DNA of 64,000 nucleotides from an uncultured Pelagibacteraceae bacterium (GTDB lineage Bacteria > Pseudomonadota > Alphaproteobacteria > Pelagibacterales > Pelagibacteraceae). Location: positions 1-64,000 of the forward strand of contig CACNCD010000004.1 in NCBI GenBank assembly GCA_902618855.1, written 5' to 3'. The translations under genes and the position numbers were made by a program. Positions 1-11,857 of the stretch are shown piece by piece. Below the pieces are notes generated by a model, which had not been told where the DNA came from, did no database searches, and worked only from the letters and a program-made list of their open reading frames with translations. Position 1 is the first letter of the stretch; each line of letters opens with the position of its first letter.

Positions 1-5
1 TAAAA

Positions 6-812
6 ATGTATTGTTTTTCACTTGCAAACTCAAACTTAGATAAAATAAAAAAAATTAATTATATTCCTGTTGGTTTAGGGAAAGGAAAGTTTGATAAAGA
101 ATGGTTAAGAGAAAATACCAAAGATAACATAAGTGAAAAAAATAGCTGGTATGGAGAAAATACATTTTATTATTGGCTATGGAAAAACGAATTAAAAAAA
201 AACTTCGATGCAGACTGGGTCGGTTTTTGCCACTATAGAAGATTTTGGCTTAAAGACGGTAAAGAAAAGAATTATGATAATTTTAAAAAATCAATTGTCC
301 AGGAAGCTCCAATTGAATGGAAAAATCATGAAGTTGTACTAAGAGACGAGGTTTATGTAAACTCTACGAAACTAAGTAAAATCTTAAAGTATGGCAAAAG
401 ACAGTTAATAAAAAATCCTTTTGTTTTTTTATCAAAAAAAACAATGACTGTGAAAGTTCATTACGACATGTATCATGGTTATGGAGAAATGGATAAAGCT
501 ATTGAACTATTAGATGATGAAAACAGAGAAGACTTTAGAAAATGGGTGAACACTGCGGGTTCTTTCAATGCTAATAATGTCTTTATTTGTAAATCTCATT
601 CACTCTATAATGATTATTGCAAGTCTCTTTTTAATTGGCTCGAAAGATGCGAAGAGATATTTGGTTTTGATCCCAAGAGATCATATAGTCGGATAAGAGT
701 CTATGCTTTTTTAGCTGAGAGATATTTAAGCTATTGGTTCAAAAAGAACTCAAATTATATATTATGGCCTATGAAATTTCATGATATCACGAATGATAAA
801 GTGAATTTTTAA
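6..812 (+). CDS. DUF4422 family glycosyltransferase-like protein
   Basis: About 268 residues that match the DUF4422 pattern of polysaccharide-cluster proteins: an N-terminal PVGLGKG segment, NISEKN at residues 41-46, and GFCHYRRF at 73-80. Members usually sit in capsule or O-antigen clusters and are thought to be glycosyltransferases; no catalytic residue can be assigned from sequence alone. It lies 6 bases upstream of a sugar-nucleotide reductase on the same strand, which supports a surface-glycan role. The start is five bases inside the window edge, so an upstream in-frame start cannot be excluded. Family confidence is good, activity is inferred. Confidence 0.75.
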   Translation: MYCFSLANSNLDKIKKINYIPVGLGKGKFDKEWLRENTKDNISEKNSWYGENTFYYWLWKNELKKNFDADWVGFCHYRRFWLKDGKEKNYDNFKKSIVQEAPIEWKNHEVVLRDEVYVNSTKLSKILKYGKRQLIKNPFVFLSKKTMTVKVHYDMYHGYGEMDKAIELLDDENREDFRKWVNTAGSFNANNVFICKSHSLYNDYCKSLFNWLERCEEIFGFDPKRSYSRIRVYAFLAERYLSYWFKKNSNYILWPMKFHDITNDKVNF

Positions 813-818
813 TTTTAA

Positions 819-1718
819 ATGAAAAAAAAAATTTTTTTATCTGGCGTTGGTGGAATGTTAGGTGAAGCATTTTACAAGATTTTTTCAAAAAATTACGAAC
901 TAAAATGCACCGATATTGATGTTAATGAGAAATGGCTTGAGCATTTAGATTTTAGAGATGCAGAAAAGTATAGTTTATTGGTAGAAAAGTTTAACCCAGA
1001 TTATCTGTTTCATATTGGCGCCTACACAGATCTAGAATTTTGCGAGAAAAACCAAGAGGAAACATTTATAACAAATACAGAATCTGTAAAAACAGCTGTA
1101 AGGATAAGCAATGATAAAAATATTCCGCTACTTTATATAAGCACAGCAGGTATATTTGATGGAAAAAAAAACTCATATGATGAGGATGATACACCTAAAC
1201 CAATAGGTACTTATGCTATATCAAAATATGAGGCTGAAAAATTTGTAATTCAAAATTCAAAAAAATTTTTAATTTGTAGGGCTGGCTGGATGATGGGAGG
1301 TGGGCCTAAAAAGGATAAGAAATTTATTCAAAAAATAATTCAGCAAATTAAAGATGGAAATAAAGAATTATTTATAGTGGACGATAAATTTGGAACTCCT
1401 ACTTATACATACGATTTTGCTAAAAATACAGAAACTCTAATTGATACAAATAATTTTGGTTTGTTTAATATGGCATGCGAAGGTAACACAAGCAGGTTAG
1501 AAGTTGCTGAGGAAATTTTAAAAATTTTAAATTTAAGTGATAAAATTAAAGTAAATAAAGTAAAATCTGATTATTTTAATAAAACCTTTTTTGCAGAAAG
1601 ACCTAATTCAGAAAATTTAATTAATAAAAAATTAAATCAAAAAGGCCTAAACCTAATGAGACCTTGGAAAGAAACACTTAGAGAGTATATAAATACTTCT
1701 TATGTAAATTATTTGTGA
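819..1718 (+). CDS. RmlD-like NAD(P)-dependent sugar-nucleotide reductase
   Basis: A 299-residue short-chain reductase of the RmlD (dTDP-4-dehydrorhamnose reductase) family. The Rossmann glycine motif GVGGMLG is at residues 9-15, the active-site STA at 108-110 and the YxxxK pair at Y132/K136. RmlD members reduce the C4 keto group of dTDP-4-keto-6-deoxy sugars. A second reductase of the same superfamily lies on the opposite strand at about 3.0-3.7 kb, so the two probably act on different sugars or in different branches. It follows the DUF4422 gene by 6 bases and ends just before tRNA-Ser. Exact substrate unknown. Confidence 0.8.
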   Translation: MKKKIFLSGVGGMLGEAFYKIFSKNYELKCTDIDVNEKWLEHLDFRDAEKYSLLVEKFNPDYLFHIGAYTDLEFCEKNQEETFITNTESVKTAVRISNDKNIPLLYISTAGIFDGKKNSYDEDDTPKPIGTYAISKYEAEKFVIQNSKKFLICRAGWMMGGGPKKDKKFIQKIIQQIKDGNKELFIVDDKFGTPTYTYDFAKNTETLIDTNNFGLFNMACEGNTSRLEVAEEILKILNLSDKIKVNKVKSDYFNKTFFAERPNSENLINKKLNQKGLNLMRPWKETLREYINTSYVNYL

Positions 1719-1723
1719 TATTT

Positions 1724-1813
1724 GGAGAGATGGCCGAGTGGTTTAAGGCGCACGCTTGGAAAGTGTGTGTACCCTCACAGGTACCGTGGGTTCGAATCCC
1801 ACTCTCTCCGCCA
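1724..1813 (+). tRNA. tRNA-Ser (anticodon GGA)
   Basis: A class II tRNA with a long variable arm. The acceptor 5' strand GGAGAGA (1724-1730) pairs with TCTCTCC (about 1803-1809), followed by discriminator G and an encoded CCA ending at 1813. The anticodon stem CACGC/GTGTG closes a loop TTGGAAA, giving anticodon GGA (reads UCC/UCU). It sits between convergent genes in the sugar island. A spurious reading frame crosses it and should not be called. Confidence 0.95.
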
Positions 1814-1820
1814 ATTAATC

Positions 1821-2999
1821 TTATATTATTTTTGGTGTTGGTACATGAATAATAAATTTTCCACCCTTTTTAATAAAATTTTTTTCCTTTTTAAAAATTT
1901 CATCTTTAAAATTCCAAGCCCCTAAAAAGGCAATATCAATATTTTTCTTATTTAACTTTTTATATTTTTTAATTAAAATTTTGCTTCCGGGCAAATATCT
2001 ATTTATTTTATAAGAAGTTGTATCATAAAAATAATCAATAAACTTATTTCCTATTTTGCAGTAGTTTAAAACAGTGCATGATTTTGCTGTAGCCCCATAT
2101 CCTACGACACTTAATTTTTTCTTTTTTATTTTTTTAAAAATATTTAATAATTTGATTTTGGATTTTTTTACTTTCCTTGCAAATATTCTATAAGTAGAAA
2201 TTTTATTTAAACCAAATTTTATCTCCTTTTTTAATTCGTTTTTTACACTTTTTTTAATGTGAATAGATTTATTAATTTTTTTTTTAATAAAATATCTATT
2301 TGAGCCCCCATGTGTTGTTGTATTTTGAACATCAAAAATCTCTAAACCAAAATTATTTAAAATATTTTTTAATGCTATTGTTGAAAATACATATATATGT
2401 TCACAATAAAATTGATCATAGGCAACATTTTTTATACACTTGAGAAGTGATGGGTCTTCTAATATTAAAATACCCTTTTCTGATAAAGAATAATTAATAG
2501 CTCTAAAAATTTCATCTAAATTTTTGATATGACTCAAAGTATTTGCAGAATATATTAATTCAGCTTTTTTATTTTTAGTAATTTTTTTTGCTAATTTCGT
2601 GCTCCAATATTCAGAGTAAGTAGTATAATTAATATTTCGAGTTAGTTTTGCCAGGTTTTTACAAGGTTCAATCCCTACTATTTTCTCTTTACTAAAATTT
2701 TTCAAGAAAACTCCGTCATTACTTCCGATTTCAATTAAAAATTTAGGTTTGAAACGTTTTTTAATTTTTGTTGTTAAATCTTTAAAAGATTTCCTCATAG
2801 TTTTGGACTCTGATGATTTATAAGGATACATATTGTTAAACATTTTTTCTTTAGGGACTGTATTAACGATTGAAACTAAGTAATTTTTTTCATTAAATGC
2901 AACTTCAAGCTTAAATTTTTTTTCTTTTTTACTTAAATTGCTCTTTTTTAAGTATGAATTAGCAAGCGGTTGTAGGCCTAAATTTAAAAATTTAATCAT
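1821..2999 (-). CDS. sugar C-methyltransferase, Methyltransf_13/14 architecture, zinc site lost
   Basis: A 392-residue SAM-dependent methyltransferase of the dTDP-sugar C-methyltransferase type (TylC3/NovU-like). The SAM motif EIGSNDG is at 90-96, a CEH in place of the usual HEH at 199-201, and the family signature THGGSNR at 229-235; the C-terminal GYGATAKS is the Methyltransf_14 signature. Family members start with a CxxC...CxxC zinc domain. Here the protein begins directly at FLNLGLQPLANS, an in-frame stop lies four codons upstream of the start, and the second Cys pair is also replaced (LEVAFNEKNY). It overlaps the preceding reductase by 8 bases. Probably adds a methyl branch to a dTDP-keto-deoxysugar. 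Confidence 0.8.
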   Translation of the reverse strand: MIKFLNLGLQPLANSYLKKSNLSKKEKKFKLEVAFNEKNYLVSIVNTVPKEKMFNNMYPYKSSESKTMRKSFKDLTTKIKKRFKPKFLIEIGSNDGVFLKNFSKEKIVGIEPCKNLAKLTRNINYTTYSEYWSTKLAKKITKNKKAELIYSANTLSHIKNLDEIFRAINYSLSEKGILILEDPSLLKCIKNVAYDQFYCEHIYVFSTIALKNILNNFGLEIFDVQNTTTHGGSNRYFIKKKINKSIHIKKSVKNELKKEIKFGLNKISTYRIFARKVKKSKIKLLNIFKKIKKKKLSVVGYGATAKSCTVLNYCKIGNKFIDYFYDTTSYKINRYLPGSKILIKKYKKLNKKNIDIAFLGAWNFKDEIFKKEKNFIKKGGKFIIHVPTPKII

Positions 3000-3699
3000 A
3001 TAAAATTTTATTTAATTTTCTTAAATTCATTGAATGATTAAGGGGGATTTTTTGTTTTTTTAATTTTGAATATTTTATTCCTTTTATATTTTTGTTGTAT
3101 TTTTTTGCAAAAGCAAAAACAGATTGAGATTTTCCACCAACATTAATAATACCTTTTAATTTAAGGAGCTTGGGAAATATTTTAACTATATCTTCATGAA
3201 AAATAAAATTTGTGATCAAATCATTGAACGCATGTTTATGAATAAAAGGCTTTTCAGTCATGCTAAGTCTAACTATTAAGGAATTATTGTACATTTGGAC
3301 TGCACACTCACCTCCAAGTTTCGACCAAGCATAATTATTGTAAGGTAATAAAGGGTCGTTCTCCTTATAGTTTCCTTTAGTGCCTGGATATATATAACTT
3401 GTTGATAAATAAATAATCTTAACTTTGTGAAAGGAACAAACTTTTACTAAATTACATGTTCCAATAATATTTTTGTTTATACTTTGAATTATATTTTTTT
3501 CATGAATATTCATTGGCCTTGATAATCCGGCTGCATGTATTAAAATTTTTGGTTTATTTTTTACCAAATATTTTTTAATTGAATTTTCGTTTAAAATATT
3601 TAATTTTTTTTTATTTGGATAAAGTATATTTTTCATTTTTGAAACTTTTTGAAAAACTTTTCCAAATCTTCCATTGCCGCCTAAAAATACTATTTTCAT
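2992..3699 (-). CDS. SDR sugar-nucleotide reductase/epimerase (RmlD-like)
   Basis: A 235-residue extended short-chain dehydrogenase. GGNGRFG at residues 7-13 is the NAD(P)-binding glycine motif, STSY at 99-102 and YAWSK (Y123, K127) form the catalytic set. At 235 residues it is shorter than a typical RmlD (about 300), with a reduced C-terminal substrate domain. It lies between rmlC and the C-methyltransferase in a minus-strand operon, abutting rmlC by one base. That position suggests it is the 4-ketoreductase that finishes a methyl-branched or plain dTDP-deoxysugar. The product is not identifiable from sequence. Confidence 0.75.
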   Translation of the reverse strand: MKIVFLGGNGRFGKVFQKVSKMKNILYPNKKKLNILNENSIKKYLVKNKPKILIHAAGLSRPMNIHEKNIIQSINKNIIGTCNLVKVCSFHKVKIIYLSTSYIYPGTKGNYKENDPLLPYNNYAWSKLGGECAVQMYNNSLIVRLSMTEKPFIHKHAFNDLITNFIFHEDIVKIFPKLLKLKGIINVGGKSQSVFAFAKKYNKNIKGIKYSKLKKQKIPLNHSMNLRKLNKILYD

Positions 3700-3700
3700 T

Positions 3701-4216
3701 TTATTTGAATTGTTTAAAAAATATATTTTTTTTATCCTTAGATGAAATAATTGGTTTTTTAATTTTCCAATTTATTTTTAGATTTTTGTCATTCCATCTT
3801 ATTCCTCTTTCACCTTTTTTATGTCTATAATTTGTACAGCTATAAACAACTATATTTTCTTTTTCTAAACCTCCGAAGCCATGGGCAAATCCCTCTGGAA
3901 TATAAAGAGATGTACAATTTTTTTTAGAAAGAATAATTTTAAAGTGTTTCCCATAGGTTTTAGAATTTTTTCTAATATCTAATGCAACGTCAATAATTTT
4001 ACCTTTTACAACAGATATAAACTTTGCTTGTGGTTTTCCCTTTTGCAAATGAAGTCCTCGAATTACATTTTTCTTAGACATAGACACCACATTAAACTTA
4101 AATTTTCTTTTAACAGATTTTTCAATCAACATTTCTCTAAAATAACCTCTGTTATCGTCAAATTTTTGACCTTTAAAAACTAGAAGACCTTTTATGGGGG
4201 TTTTTAAAATTTTCAT
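3701..4216 (-). CDS. rmlC: dTDP-4-dehydrorhamnose 3,5-epimerase family
   Basis: A 171-residue cupin epimerase. Hallmarks are the N-terminal DNRGYFRE, the catalytic-His motif RGLHLQ (H56), IPEGFAHGF and the C-terminal GIRWND. RmlC epimerises C3 and C5 of dTDP-4-keto-6-deoxy-glucose. It is second in the minus-strand set after rmlA with an 18-base gap. No rmlB (4,6-dehydratase) is visible here, so that step must be encoded elsewhere. Because a C-methyltransferase is in the same operon, the final sugar may be a methyl-branched deoxyhexose instead of rhamnose. Confidence 0.9.
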   Translation of the reverse strand: MKILKTPIKGLLVFKGQKFDDNRGYFREMLIEKSVKRKFKFNVVSMSKKNVIRGLHLQKGKPQAKFISVVKGKIIDVALDIRKNSKTYGKHFKIILSKKNCTSLYIPEGFAHGFGGLEKENIVVYSCTNYRHKKGERGIRWNDKNLKINWKIKKPIISSKDKKNIFFKQFK

Positions 4217-4234
4217 TTTTTTAATAATTTAAAT

Positions 4235-5095
4235 TTATATTTTTTTTAAATAGTTGCTGTAATCGCAATTACCATAAAATTTAATATTCTTTAAAATTTG
4301 TTTTTTATCTATCCATTTTTTATACAAAGCAATTTCCTCTAGGCATGCAATTTTGATATCTTGTACTTTTTCTACAGATTGAACAAATGATGATATATTT
4401 GTCATATCGTCTATTTTTCCTGCATCAGACCAAACAGCTCCTCTACCAATATGCTCAAAACTTAATTTATAATTTTTTTTATAAATCTTTAATAAATCAA
4501 TAATTTCCAATTCACCTCTTTTAGATGGTTTAAGTGTTTTTGTGTACCTAATTACGTTGTTATCAAAAAAATATAAACCAGTAATTGCATAATTAGAGAT
4601 AAATTTTTTTGGTTTTTCAATTAGTTTTTCTATTCTATTATTTTTGATTACAGCGACACCATAATTTTCTGGTCTTTTTACCTTTTTTAAAAATATTCTT
4701 GATCCATTTTTATGTGTTAATGATTTTTCAAGTTTAGCTGTAAGACTCTGTCCATAAAAAAAATTATCACCTAGTATTAAAGCTACATTATCTTTTTTTA
4801 TAAAATTTTTACCTAAATTAAAGGCATCAGGTAGTCCTTTTGGCTTGCTTTGAATTTTATATTGTATTTTAATTCCAAACCTTCTTCCGTCTCCAAGAAG
4901 ATTTTTAAAGTTTTCAATTTGTTTTGGATTAACAATAATTAAGATATCTTTAATATTTGCCAACATTAAAATAGATAAAGGATAAAATATTAAGGGCTTA
5001 TCATTTATAGGTAGCAATTGCTTATTTACTGCCTTAGTTAGTGGGCTTAATCTAGTGCCTGAACCACCCGCTAAAATTATGCCTTTTTTTACCAT
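4235..5095 (-). CDS. rmlA: glucose-1-phosphate thymidylyltransferase
   Basis: A 286-residue nucleotidyltransferase. GGSGTRLSPLT near residues 10-20 binds the nucleotide, LGDNFFYG is the metal-binding region, and YAITGLYFFD and GRGAVWSDAG are RmlA-type motifs. It makes dTDP-glucose from dTTP and glucose-1-phosphate, the entry point to dTDP-sugars, and is the first gene of the minus-strand sugar operon. The roughly 100-base divergent gap to gyrB must hold its promoter, but no clear -35/-10 pair was recognised on that strand. Confidence 0.92.
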   Translation of the reverse strand: MVKKGIILAGGSGTRLSPLTKAVNKQLLPINDKPLIFYPLSILMLANIKDILIIVNPKQIENFKNLLGDGRRFGIKIQYKIQSKPKGLPDAFNLGKNFIKKDNVALILGDNFFYGQSLTAKLEKSLTHKNGSRIFLKKVKRPENYGVAVIKNNRIEKLIEKPKKFISNYAITGLYFFDNNVIRYTKTLKPSKRGELEIIDLLKIYKKNYKLSFEHIGRGAVWSDAGKIDDMTNISSFVQSVEKVQDIKIACLEEIALYKKWIDKKQILKNIKFYGNCDYSNYLKKI

Positions 5096-5169
5096 ATTTT
5101 TTTTTTAAATTACTCTAAATTGACCTCTCTACCAAGATCTAAATTCAACTTATATATTTAATTAGTTAA

Positions 5170-7251
<2,082 letters not shown>

Positions 7252-7254
7252 GTA

Positions 7255-8541
7255 ATGAAGTTTAAAGAGACTTCAAAAAAATATTATCTAAATAAATCAA
7301 CTTATGTCAATTTAAGATGGATAGCTTATATAGGTCAATTAATAACTATATTTGTTGTAGAATTTATACTTAATTTCAAATTTAATTATATTTATTGTAT
7401 TTCAATTATAATTGTTAGTGTTTTAAATAATTTATATTTGAGTTTTAGAATAAAAGAAAATCAACTAAATAATTTTAATTCTACGTTATTTTTAACCTAC
7501 GATATTTTACAACTATCTCTTTTGTTTTATTTTACAGGTGGAGTCACTAATCCATTCATCTTCTTAATTATAATTCCTGCGGTATTTTCATCACAATACC
7601 TTAATATAAAGACTTCAATTTTTTTAGTAGGATTTACAACAAGTTTATTATTACTTTTGACATATATATATGAACCATTACCACATCCAGAAGTTCTTCA
7701 TTTTCATACTCCGAGTTACTACCTTTACAGTATTCCTTTAGCAATTTTTATTGGTTTAACATTTTTAGTTTATTTCGGATCTAAGTTTGGAAAAGAGAAT
7801 AGAATTAGAGAAGAAGCATATGATAAAATCCAAGAGATTATGGCTAAAGAAAATGAGTTAATTTCTTTAGGTGGACAAGCAGCAGCAGCGGCCCATTCAT
7901 TAGGAACCCCACTTTCGACAATTTTATTAACAAGTAAAGAATTGCAAAAAGAGTATGGAAAAAATAAAAAAATTAAAAATGATTTAGACCTGTTAGTAAG
8001 TCAAAGTAATAGATGTAGTGAAATACTAAAAAAACTTACACTAAACCCAAGAATTGAGGACGAATTTTTTGATAACGAGATTTCTTTAGACAGTTATATT
8101 AAAGAAATAGTTAGATCATATAAGGAAATTAGTAGTAAAAAATTTTTAATAAATTTAGATGAATTTAATAATAAAGTTAAATCATCTAAATCGCCTGAAA
8201 TTGTATATGGATTGAGAAATTTTATTGGTAACGCTAATAAATTTAGTAATAAAAAAATTGAAATAATTTTATCAAGTAATAGCAAAGAAACTGAAATTAT
8301 TATTAAAGACGATGGGCCTGGTTTTCCAAAGGATCTAATAGATAAAGAAAGACTGGGAGAACCTTATATAAGAACAAAAGATCATAAAAATATTTCAAAA
8401 CATGGTTTAGGTTTGGGAACGTTTATTGGAAAAACTCTATTAGAGAGAAATTTTGCTAAAATATCTTTTAATAACTCGAGCATAGCTGGAGCTGAGGTAA
8501 AAATTAAATGGACAAATAAAGATCTAAAAAAAATTAGTTAA
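7255..8541 (+). CDS. regB: RegB/PrrB-type redox sensor histidine kinase
   Basis: A 428-residue membrane kinase with about six hydrophobic segments in residues 20-175. The quinone-binding redox box GGVTNPF is at 95-101. The phosphorylatable histidine is H214 in AHSLGTPL, and C254 lies 40 residues later, the same spacing as H225/C265 of Rhodobacter RegB. The ATPase domain has GNANKFS, DDGPGFP and a glycine-rich GLGLGTF. One oddity is Ser in place of Glu directly after H214 (HELGTP in RegB). No regA response regulator is adjacent. It probably senses respiratory redox state. Its 3' end overlaps cobT by 8 bases. Confidence 0.85.
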   Translation: MKFKETSKKYYLNKSTYVNLRWIAYIGQLITIFVVEFILNFKFNYIYCISIIIVSVLNNLYLSFRIKENQLNNFNSTLFLTYDILQLSLLFYFTGGVTNPFIFLIIIPAVFSSQYLNIKTSIFLVGFTTSLLLLLTYIYEPLPHPEVLHFHTPSYYLYSIPLAIFIGLTFLVYFGSKFGKENRIREEAYDKIQEIMAKENELISLGGQAAAAAHSLGTPLSTILLTSKELQKEYGKNKKIKNDLDLLVSQSNRCSEILKKLTLNPRIEDEFFDNEISLDSYIKEIVRSYKEISSKKFLINLDEFNNKVKSSKSPEIVYGLRNFIGNANKFSNKKIEIILSSNSKETEIIIKDDGPGFPKDLIDKERLGEPYIRTKDHKNISKHGLGLGTFIGKTLLERNFAKISFNNSSIAGAEVKIKWTNKDLKKIS

Positions 8542-10342
8542 GTCTTTTCTTATTTTTAAATAAACCGCTTAGTTGTCCAATCATAACATCGCCAAGCTCT
8601 TGTACATCTGTAATTTTTATTGCTTTACTATAATACCTAGAAACATCATGTCCTATACCTATAGCAAGAATTTCGACATCTGATTTGTTCTCAATATTTT
8701 TTACAATTTTTTTTAGATGTTTCTCTAAAAAATCTCCAGAATTTACTGATAAAGTTGAGTCATCCACTGGAGCACCATCAGAAATAACCATTAAAATTTT
8801 TCTTTCTTCTTTTCTTTTTTTTAATCTATTGTATGCCCAAGTAATTGCTTCACCATCTATATTTTCTTTTAGCAAACCTTCTTTAAGCATTAAGCCTATA
8901 TTTTTCTTTGATTGTCTCCAATGACTATCAGCACTTTTATAAATTATATGTCTCAAATCGTTAAGTCGACCAGGATTTTTTGGTTTATCATTTTTGTTCC
9001 ATTCCTCTCTACTTTTTCCACCTTTCCAATTTTTCGTAGTGAACCCCAAAATTTCTACTTTGACATCACACCTCTCCAAAGTTCTTGATAATATATCAGC
9101 ACATATTGCCGCAATTGTAATTGGTCTTCCTCTCATTGATCCAGAATTATCGATTAATAATGTTACAATTGTATCTTTAAAATCCAAATCTTTCTCTTTC
9201 TTAAAAGAAAGAGAATTGTAAGGGTCCATAATAATTCTTGGAAGTTTTGAGCTATCTAAAAGCCCTTCCTCTAAATCAAATTCCCATGCTCTATTTTGTT
9301 TTGCAAGTAGTTCTCTTTGAAGTTTATTTGCAAGTTTTGTTATTAAATCTTGAAATGAAATCAATTGTTGGTCCAAATTTTTTCTAAGTTTTGTTATCTC
9401 CTCACTTGTTTCTAGAAGTTCTGCTTTTTCAATTTCATCAAACTCTTTTGTGTAAATTTTATAATCCTTATCATTTACGTTCGTATTTACTCTTTGTGAA
9501 ACTTTTTCTGAGCTTTGCTTATTAGAATCTGTATCAAATAATTGCTCATCCATTTGTAATTTATCAAAATCATAATCACCATCAATTCCATTTTGGTTTT
9601 CATCTTGTTTTGTTTTTTCTTGATCTTCGGATGACTCATTTGAATCATCTTGATTTTTCATGTCATTATTTTCATTATTTTTTTCTTCATTTTCGTTATT
9701 TTCATCATTTTCATTGGAGTCGAAAATATCCATGTCAGAGAGAATTTCAGAAAATTTAGCATTATAAATATCTTGATTTTCAAAGTTTTTATTTAAAAAA
9801 TTTAAGTGTTTTCCAATTGAAGAATTCAAATCTTTCTCCCAAAATTTAAGCATTTTTTTTGATAAATCATTAAGTTCTATATCCAAAAAGTTTTTAAGCA
9901 TATAAAGCTCAAAAGCTTCAGCTATTGCAACATCCTCTTTACTTTTAAGTTGATCTTTTCTTTTAAGATTAAGCTTCTGTTTATAATTATCTTTGAAATT
10001 TTTTGATATACCTTTTAAAATTTTTGAACCCAAAACTTCATATCTAATCTTTTCTGAAATATCATATAATATTTTACAAGATTTTTTTGTTGGAATATTT
10101 TTTTGATATATTTCTTTATCTGAAAATTTTTTTTTAAGAGCTTCAGAGTCAGTTTCAGCTCTCAATCTAATAAAATCATATTTATTAGATAAGTTATCTA
10201 ATTCAAAAAAATCTAAATTTTTTGAACTCAAATTTTTTTTAATACTTTTTTTATTTATTAAATAGTCATCCGATATTACTTTTGCTGTAGATATAAGAGC
10301 CTGTTTGAATTTTTCTTTAAAATTTTCTTGTTTTTTATTCAT
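8534..10342 (-). CDS. cobT: CobT-like VWA protein (cobaltochelatase subunit family)
   Basis: A 602-residue protein with an N-terminal CobT domain, a highly acidic Asn/Asp/Glu-rich linker around residues 205-260, and a C-terminal von Willebrand A domain with the MIDAS motif DNSGSMRG near residue 398. In B12 producers CobT pairs with CobS and CobN to insert cobalt into the corrin ring. Here it is next to cobS and a J-domain gene, but there is no cobN or other cobalamin gene. A chaperone-like AAA+/VWA role on another target is therefore possible. The gene starts one base after cobS ends. Confidence 0.88.
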   Translation of the reverse strand: MNKKQENFKEKFKQALISTAKVISDDYLINKKSIKKNLSSKNLDFFELDNLSNKYDFIRLRAETDSEALKKKFSDKEIYQKNIPTKKSCKILYDISEKIRYEVLGSKILKGISKNFKDNYKQKLNLKRKDQLKSKEDVAIAEAFELYMLKNFLDIELNDLSKKMLKFWEKDLNSSIGKHLNFLNKNFENQDIYNAKFSEILSDMDIFDSNENDENNENEEKNNENNDMKNQDDSNESSEDQEKTKQDENQNGIDGDYDFDKLQMDEQLFDTDSNKQSSEKVSQRVNTNVNDKDYKIYTKEFDEIEKAELLETSEEITKLRKNLDQQLISFQDLITKLANKLQRELLAKQNRAWEFDLEEGLLDSSKLPRIIMDPYNSLSFKKEKDLDFKDTIVTLLIDNSGSMRGRPITIAAICADILSRTLERCDVKVEILGFTTKNWKGGKSREEWNKNDKPKNPGRLNDLRHIIYKSADSHWRQSKKNIGLMLKEGLLKENIDGEAITWAYNRLKKRKEERKILMVISDGAPVDDSTLSVNSGDFLEKHLKKIVKNIENKSDVEILAIGIGHDVSRYYSKAIKITDVQELGDVMIGQLSGLFKNKKRLN

Positions 10343-11317
10343 TTAAATCTGAATATTTATCATTGACTCAGGAAGATCTTCCCCAAAACATCTCTGATAA
10401 TATTCAGCAATAATATTTTTCTCAACCTCATCGCATTTATTCAAAAAGGTAACTCTAAACGCATAACCAGTATCTTTGAATATTTCTGCATTTTCTGCCC
10501 AATGTAATACTGTTCTAGGACTCATCACAGTAGATATATCTCCAGCTATAAAACCTTTTCTAGTTAAAGATGCTACTTTAATCATATTCGAAACTTTTTC
10601 CTTGCCTTTTGAATTATTTAAATTTTTATTTTTTGCTAGAATAATTTCCATCTCCTTCTCTAAACTTAGATAGTTAAGACTTGTAACTATGTTCCATCTA
10701 TCCATTTGAGCTTGATTAATTTGTTGAGTTCCAGTGTACAATCCTGTTGTGTCTCCAAGACCTATAGTATTAGCTGTAGCAAATAATCTAAAATAATTAT
10801 TTTGTTTAATTACTTTGTTTTTATCTAGAAGAGTAAAACTACCTTCAGACTCTAAAACCCTTTGAATTACAAACATAACATCTGGTCTTCCCGCATCATA
10901 TTCATCAAATACTAAAGCGATAGGATTTTGAATAGACCACGGCAGAACTCCCTCTTTAAATTCAGTTACTTGTTTTCCATCTTTGATCACAATTGCATCC
11001 TTTCCAATCAAATCAATTCTACTTATATGTGAATCAAGATTTACTCTTACACAAGGCCAGTTTAACCTTGCTGCGACTTGGGTTATGTGAGTACTCTTTC
11101 CAGTGCCATGGTATCCATGAACTATAACTCTCTTATTAAAATTAAATCCGGTTAAAATGGCTAAAGTTGTATCTCTATCAAATTTATAGTCTTTATCTAT
11201 TTCTGGGACAAACTCACTTTTTTTTGAAAAAGCATCAACTTCCATCTCACTTTCAATACCAAATGTTTGTTTTACAGAAAGTTTTATATCGGGTTTAATG
11301 TTTAAGTTAGGTGTCAA
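10343..11317 (-). CDS. cobS: CobS-like AAA+ ATPase
   Basis: A 324-residue MoxR-related AAA+ ATPase. Walker [10 protein letters not shown] is near residues 69-77, Walker B is LVFDEYDAG, and the N-terminal segment [23 protein letters not shown] is typical of CobS. It forms the motor with CobT. It overlaps the upstream J-domain gene by 11 bases and abuts cobT, so the three are almost certainly co-translated. Its substrate in this organism is uncertain because no cobN is nearby. Confidence 0.9.
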   Translation of the reverse strand: MTPNLNIKPDIKLSVKQTFGIESEMEVDAFSKKSEFVPEIDKDYKFDRDTTLAILTGFNFNKRVIVHGYHGTGKSTHITQVAARLNWPCVRVNLDSHISRIDLIGKDAIVIKDGKQVTEFKEGVLPWSIQNPIALVFDEYDAGRPDVMFVIQRVLESEGSFTLLDKNKVIKQNNYFRLFATANTIGLGDTTGLYTGTQQINQAQMDRWNIVTSLNYLSLEKEMEIILAKNKNLNNSKGKEKVSNMIKVASLTRKGFIAGDISTVMSPRTVLHWAENAEIFKDTGYAFRVTFLNKCDEVEKNIIAEYYQRCFGEDLPESMINIQI

Positions 11318-11834
11318 TTTTATCTCTATAAGTGTTTTTAAGTTGTGTATAAGCCAGTGTTATTAGCTTTAATTTTTCCTCGTACTTTTTATTTCCTGAA
11401 TTCATATCAGGGTGAAATTTTTTGACAAGACTTTTAAATTTGTTTTGTATTTTTTCCCATTTTAAACCAACTGAAATACCTAATATTCCAAAAGCTTTTA
11501 TATCATTATGGTCAAATTTAAATTGACGCATATGATTTAAATTGCTTTTAAGTTGAGATTTATCAAGTTCATCTTTTAAAGCGTTATTCCATAACACTTT
11601 AAAAAAATTATCAGAGGAACTAAAACTTTGTGTAGGTTTATGCCAGGTCATATCAGACTTAAGAAATTCATAAATTTGCTTGTCATTCATTCCGGCAAAA
11701 TAATTCCAATTTTTATTAAATTCTTTTACGTGCTTTAGACAAAGTAATCTAAAATTTTTACTATTATCTTTTTCTATTGGGGCTTTAAATTCTCCTATTT
11801 CCATACAATTATTCCAGTCACAAATATTTTTCAT
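11307..11834 (-). CDS. J-domain protein with N-terminal Cys-rich segment
   Basis: A 175-residue protein with a C-terminal J domain: [18 protein letters not shown] followed by the HPD motif in KFHPDMN. It should stimulate an Hsp70 partner. The N-terminus has CDWNNC and LLCLKHV, which could bind a metal, and NWNYFAGM, a signature seen in alphaproteobacterial J-domain proteins encoded beside cobS. The start is fixed because the Cys motif begins at residue 5. Its start codon lies only 23 bases from the divergent bolA start. Confidence 0.85.
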   Translation of the reverse strand: MKNICDWNNCMEIGEFKAPIEKDNSKNFRLLCLKHVKEFNKNWNYFAGMNDKQIYEFLKSDMTWHKPTQSFSSSDNFFKVLWNNALKDELDKSQLKSNLNHMRQFKFDHNDIKAFGILGISVGLKWEKIQNKFKSLVKKFHPDMNSGNKKYEEKLKLITLAYTQLKNTYRDKIDT

Positions 11835-11839
11835 GATAT

Positions 11840-11847
11840 ATTATAAT
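11840..11847. promoter_or_regulatory. symmetric -10 element between divergent J-domain gene and bolA
   Basis: The 23-base gap between the two divergent start codons contains the palindrome ATATTATAATAT. It reads TATAAT on the plus strand (11842-11847) and on the minus strand (11845-11840). A single element could serve both genes. Expected start sites would give leaders of only a few bases, or none. No -35 consensus was seen, and AT-rich DNA makes such palindromes common. Confidence 0.45.
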
Positions 11848-11857
11848 ATTAATATTT

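Noticed and set aside
1722-1925. Open frame across tRNA-Ser
   Set aside because: It runs over the tRNA and the end of the methyltransferase gene; no protein features.
1724-5095. tRNA-Ser as an integration site for a mobile island
   Set aside because: No direct repeat of the tRNA 3' end, integrase or phage gene was seen in the window.
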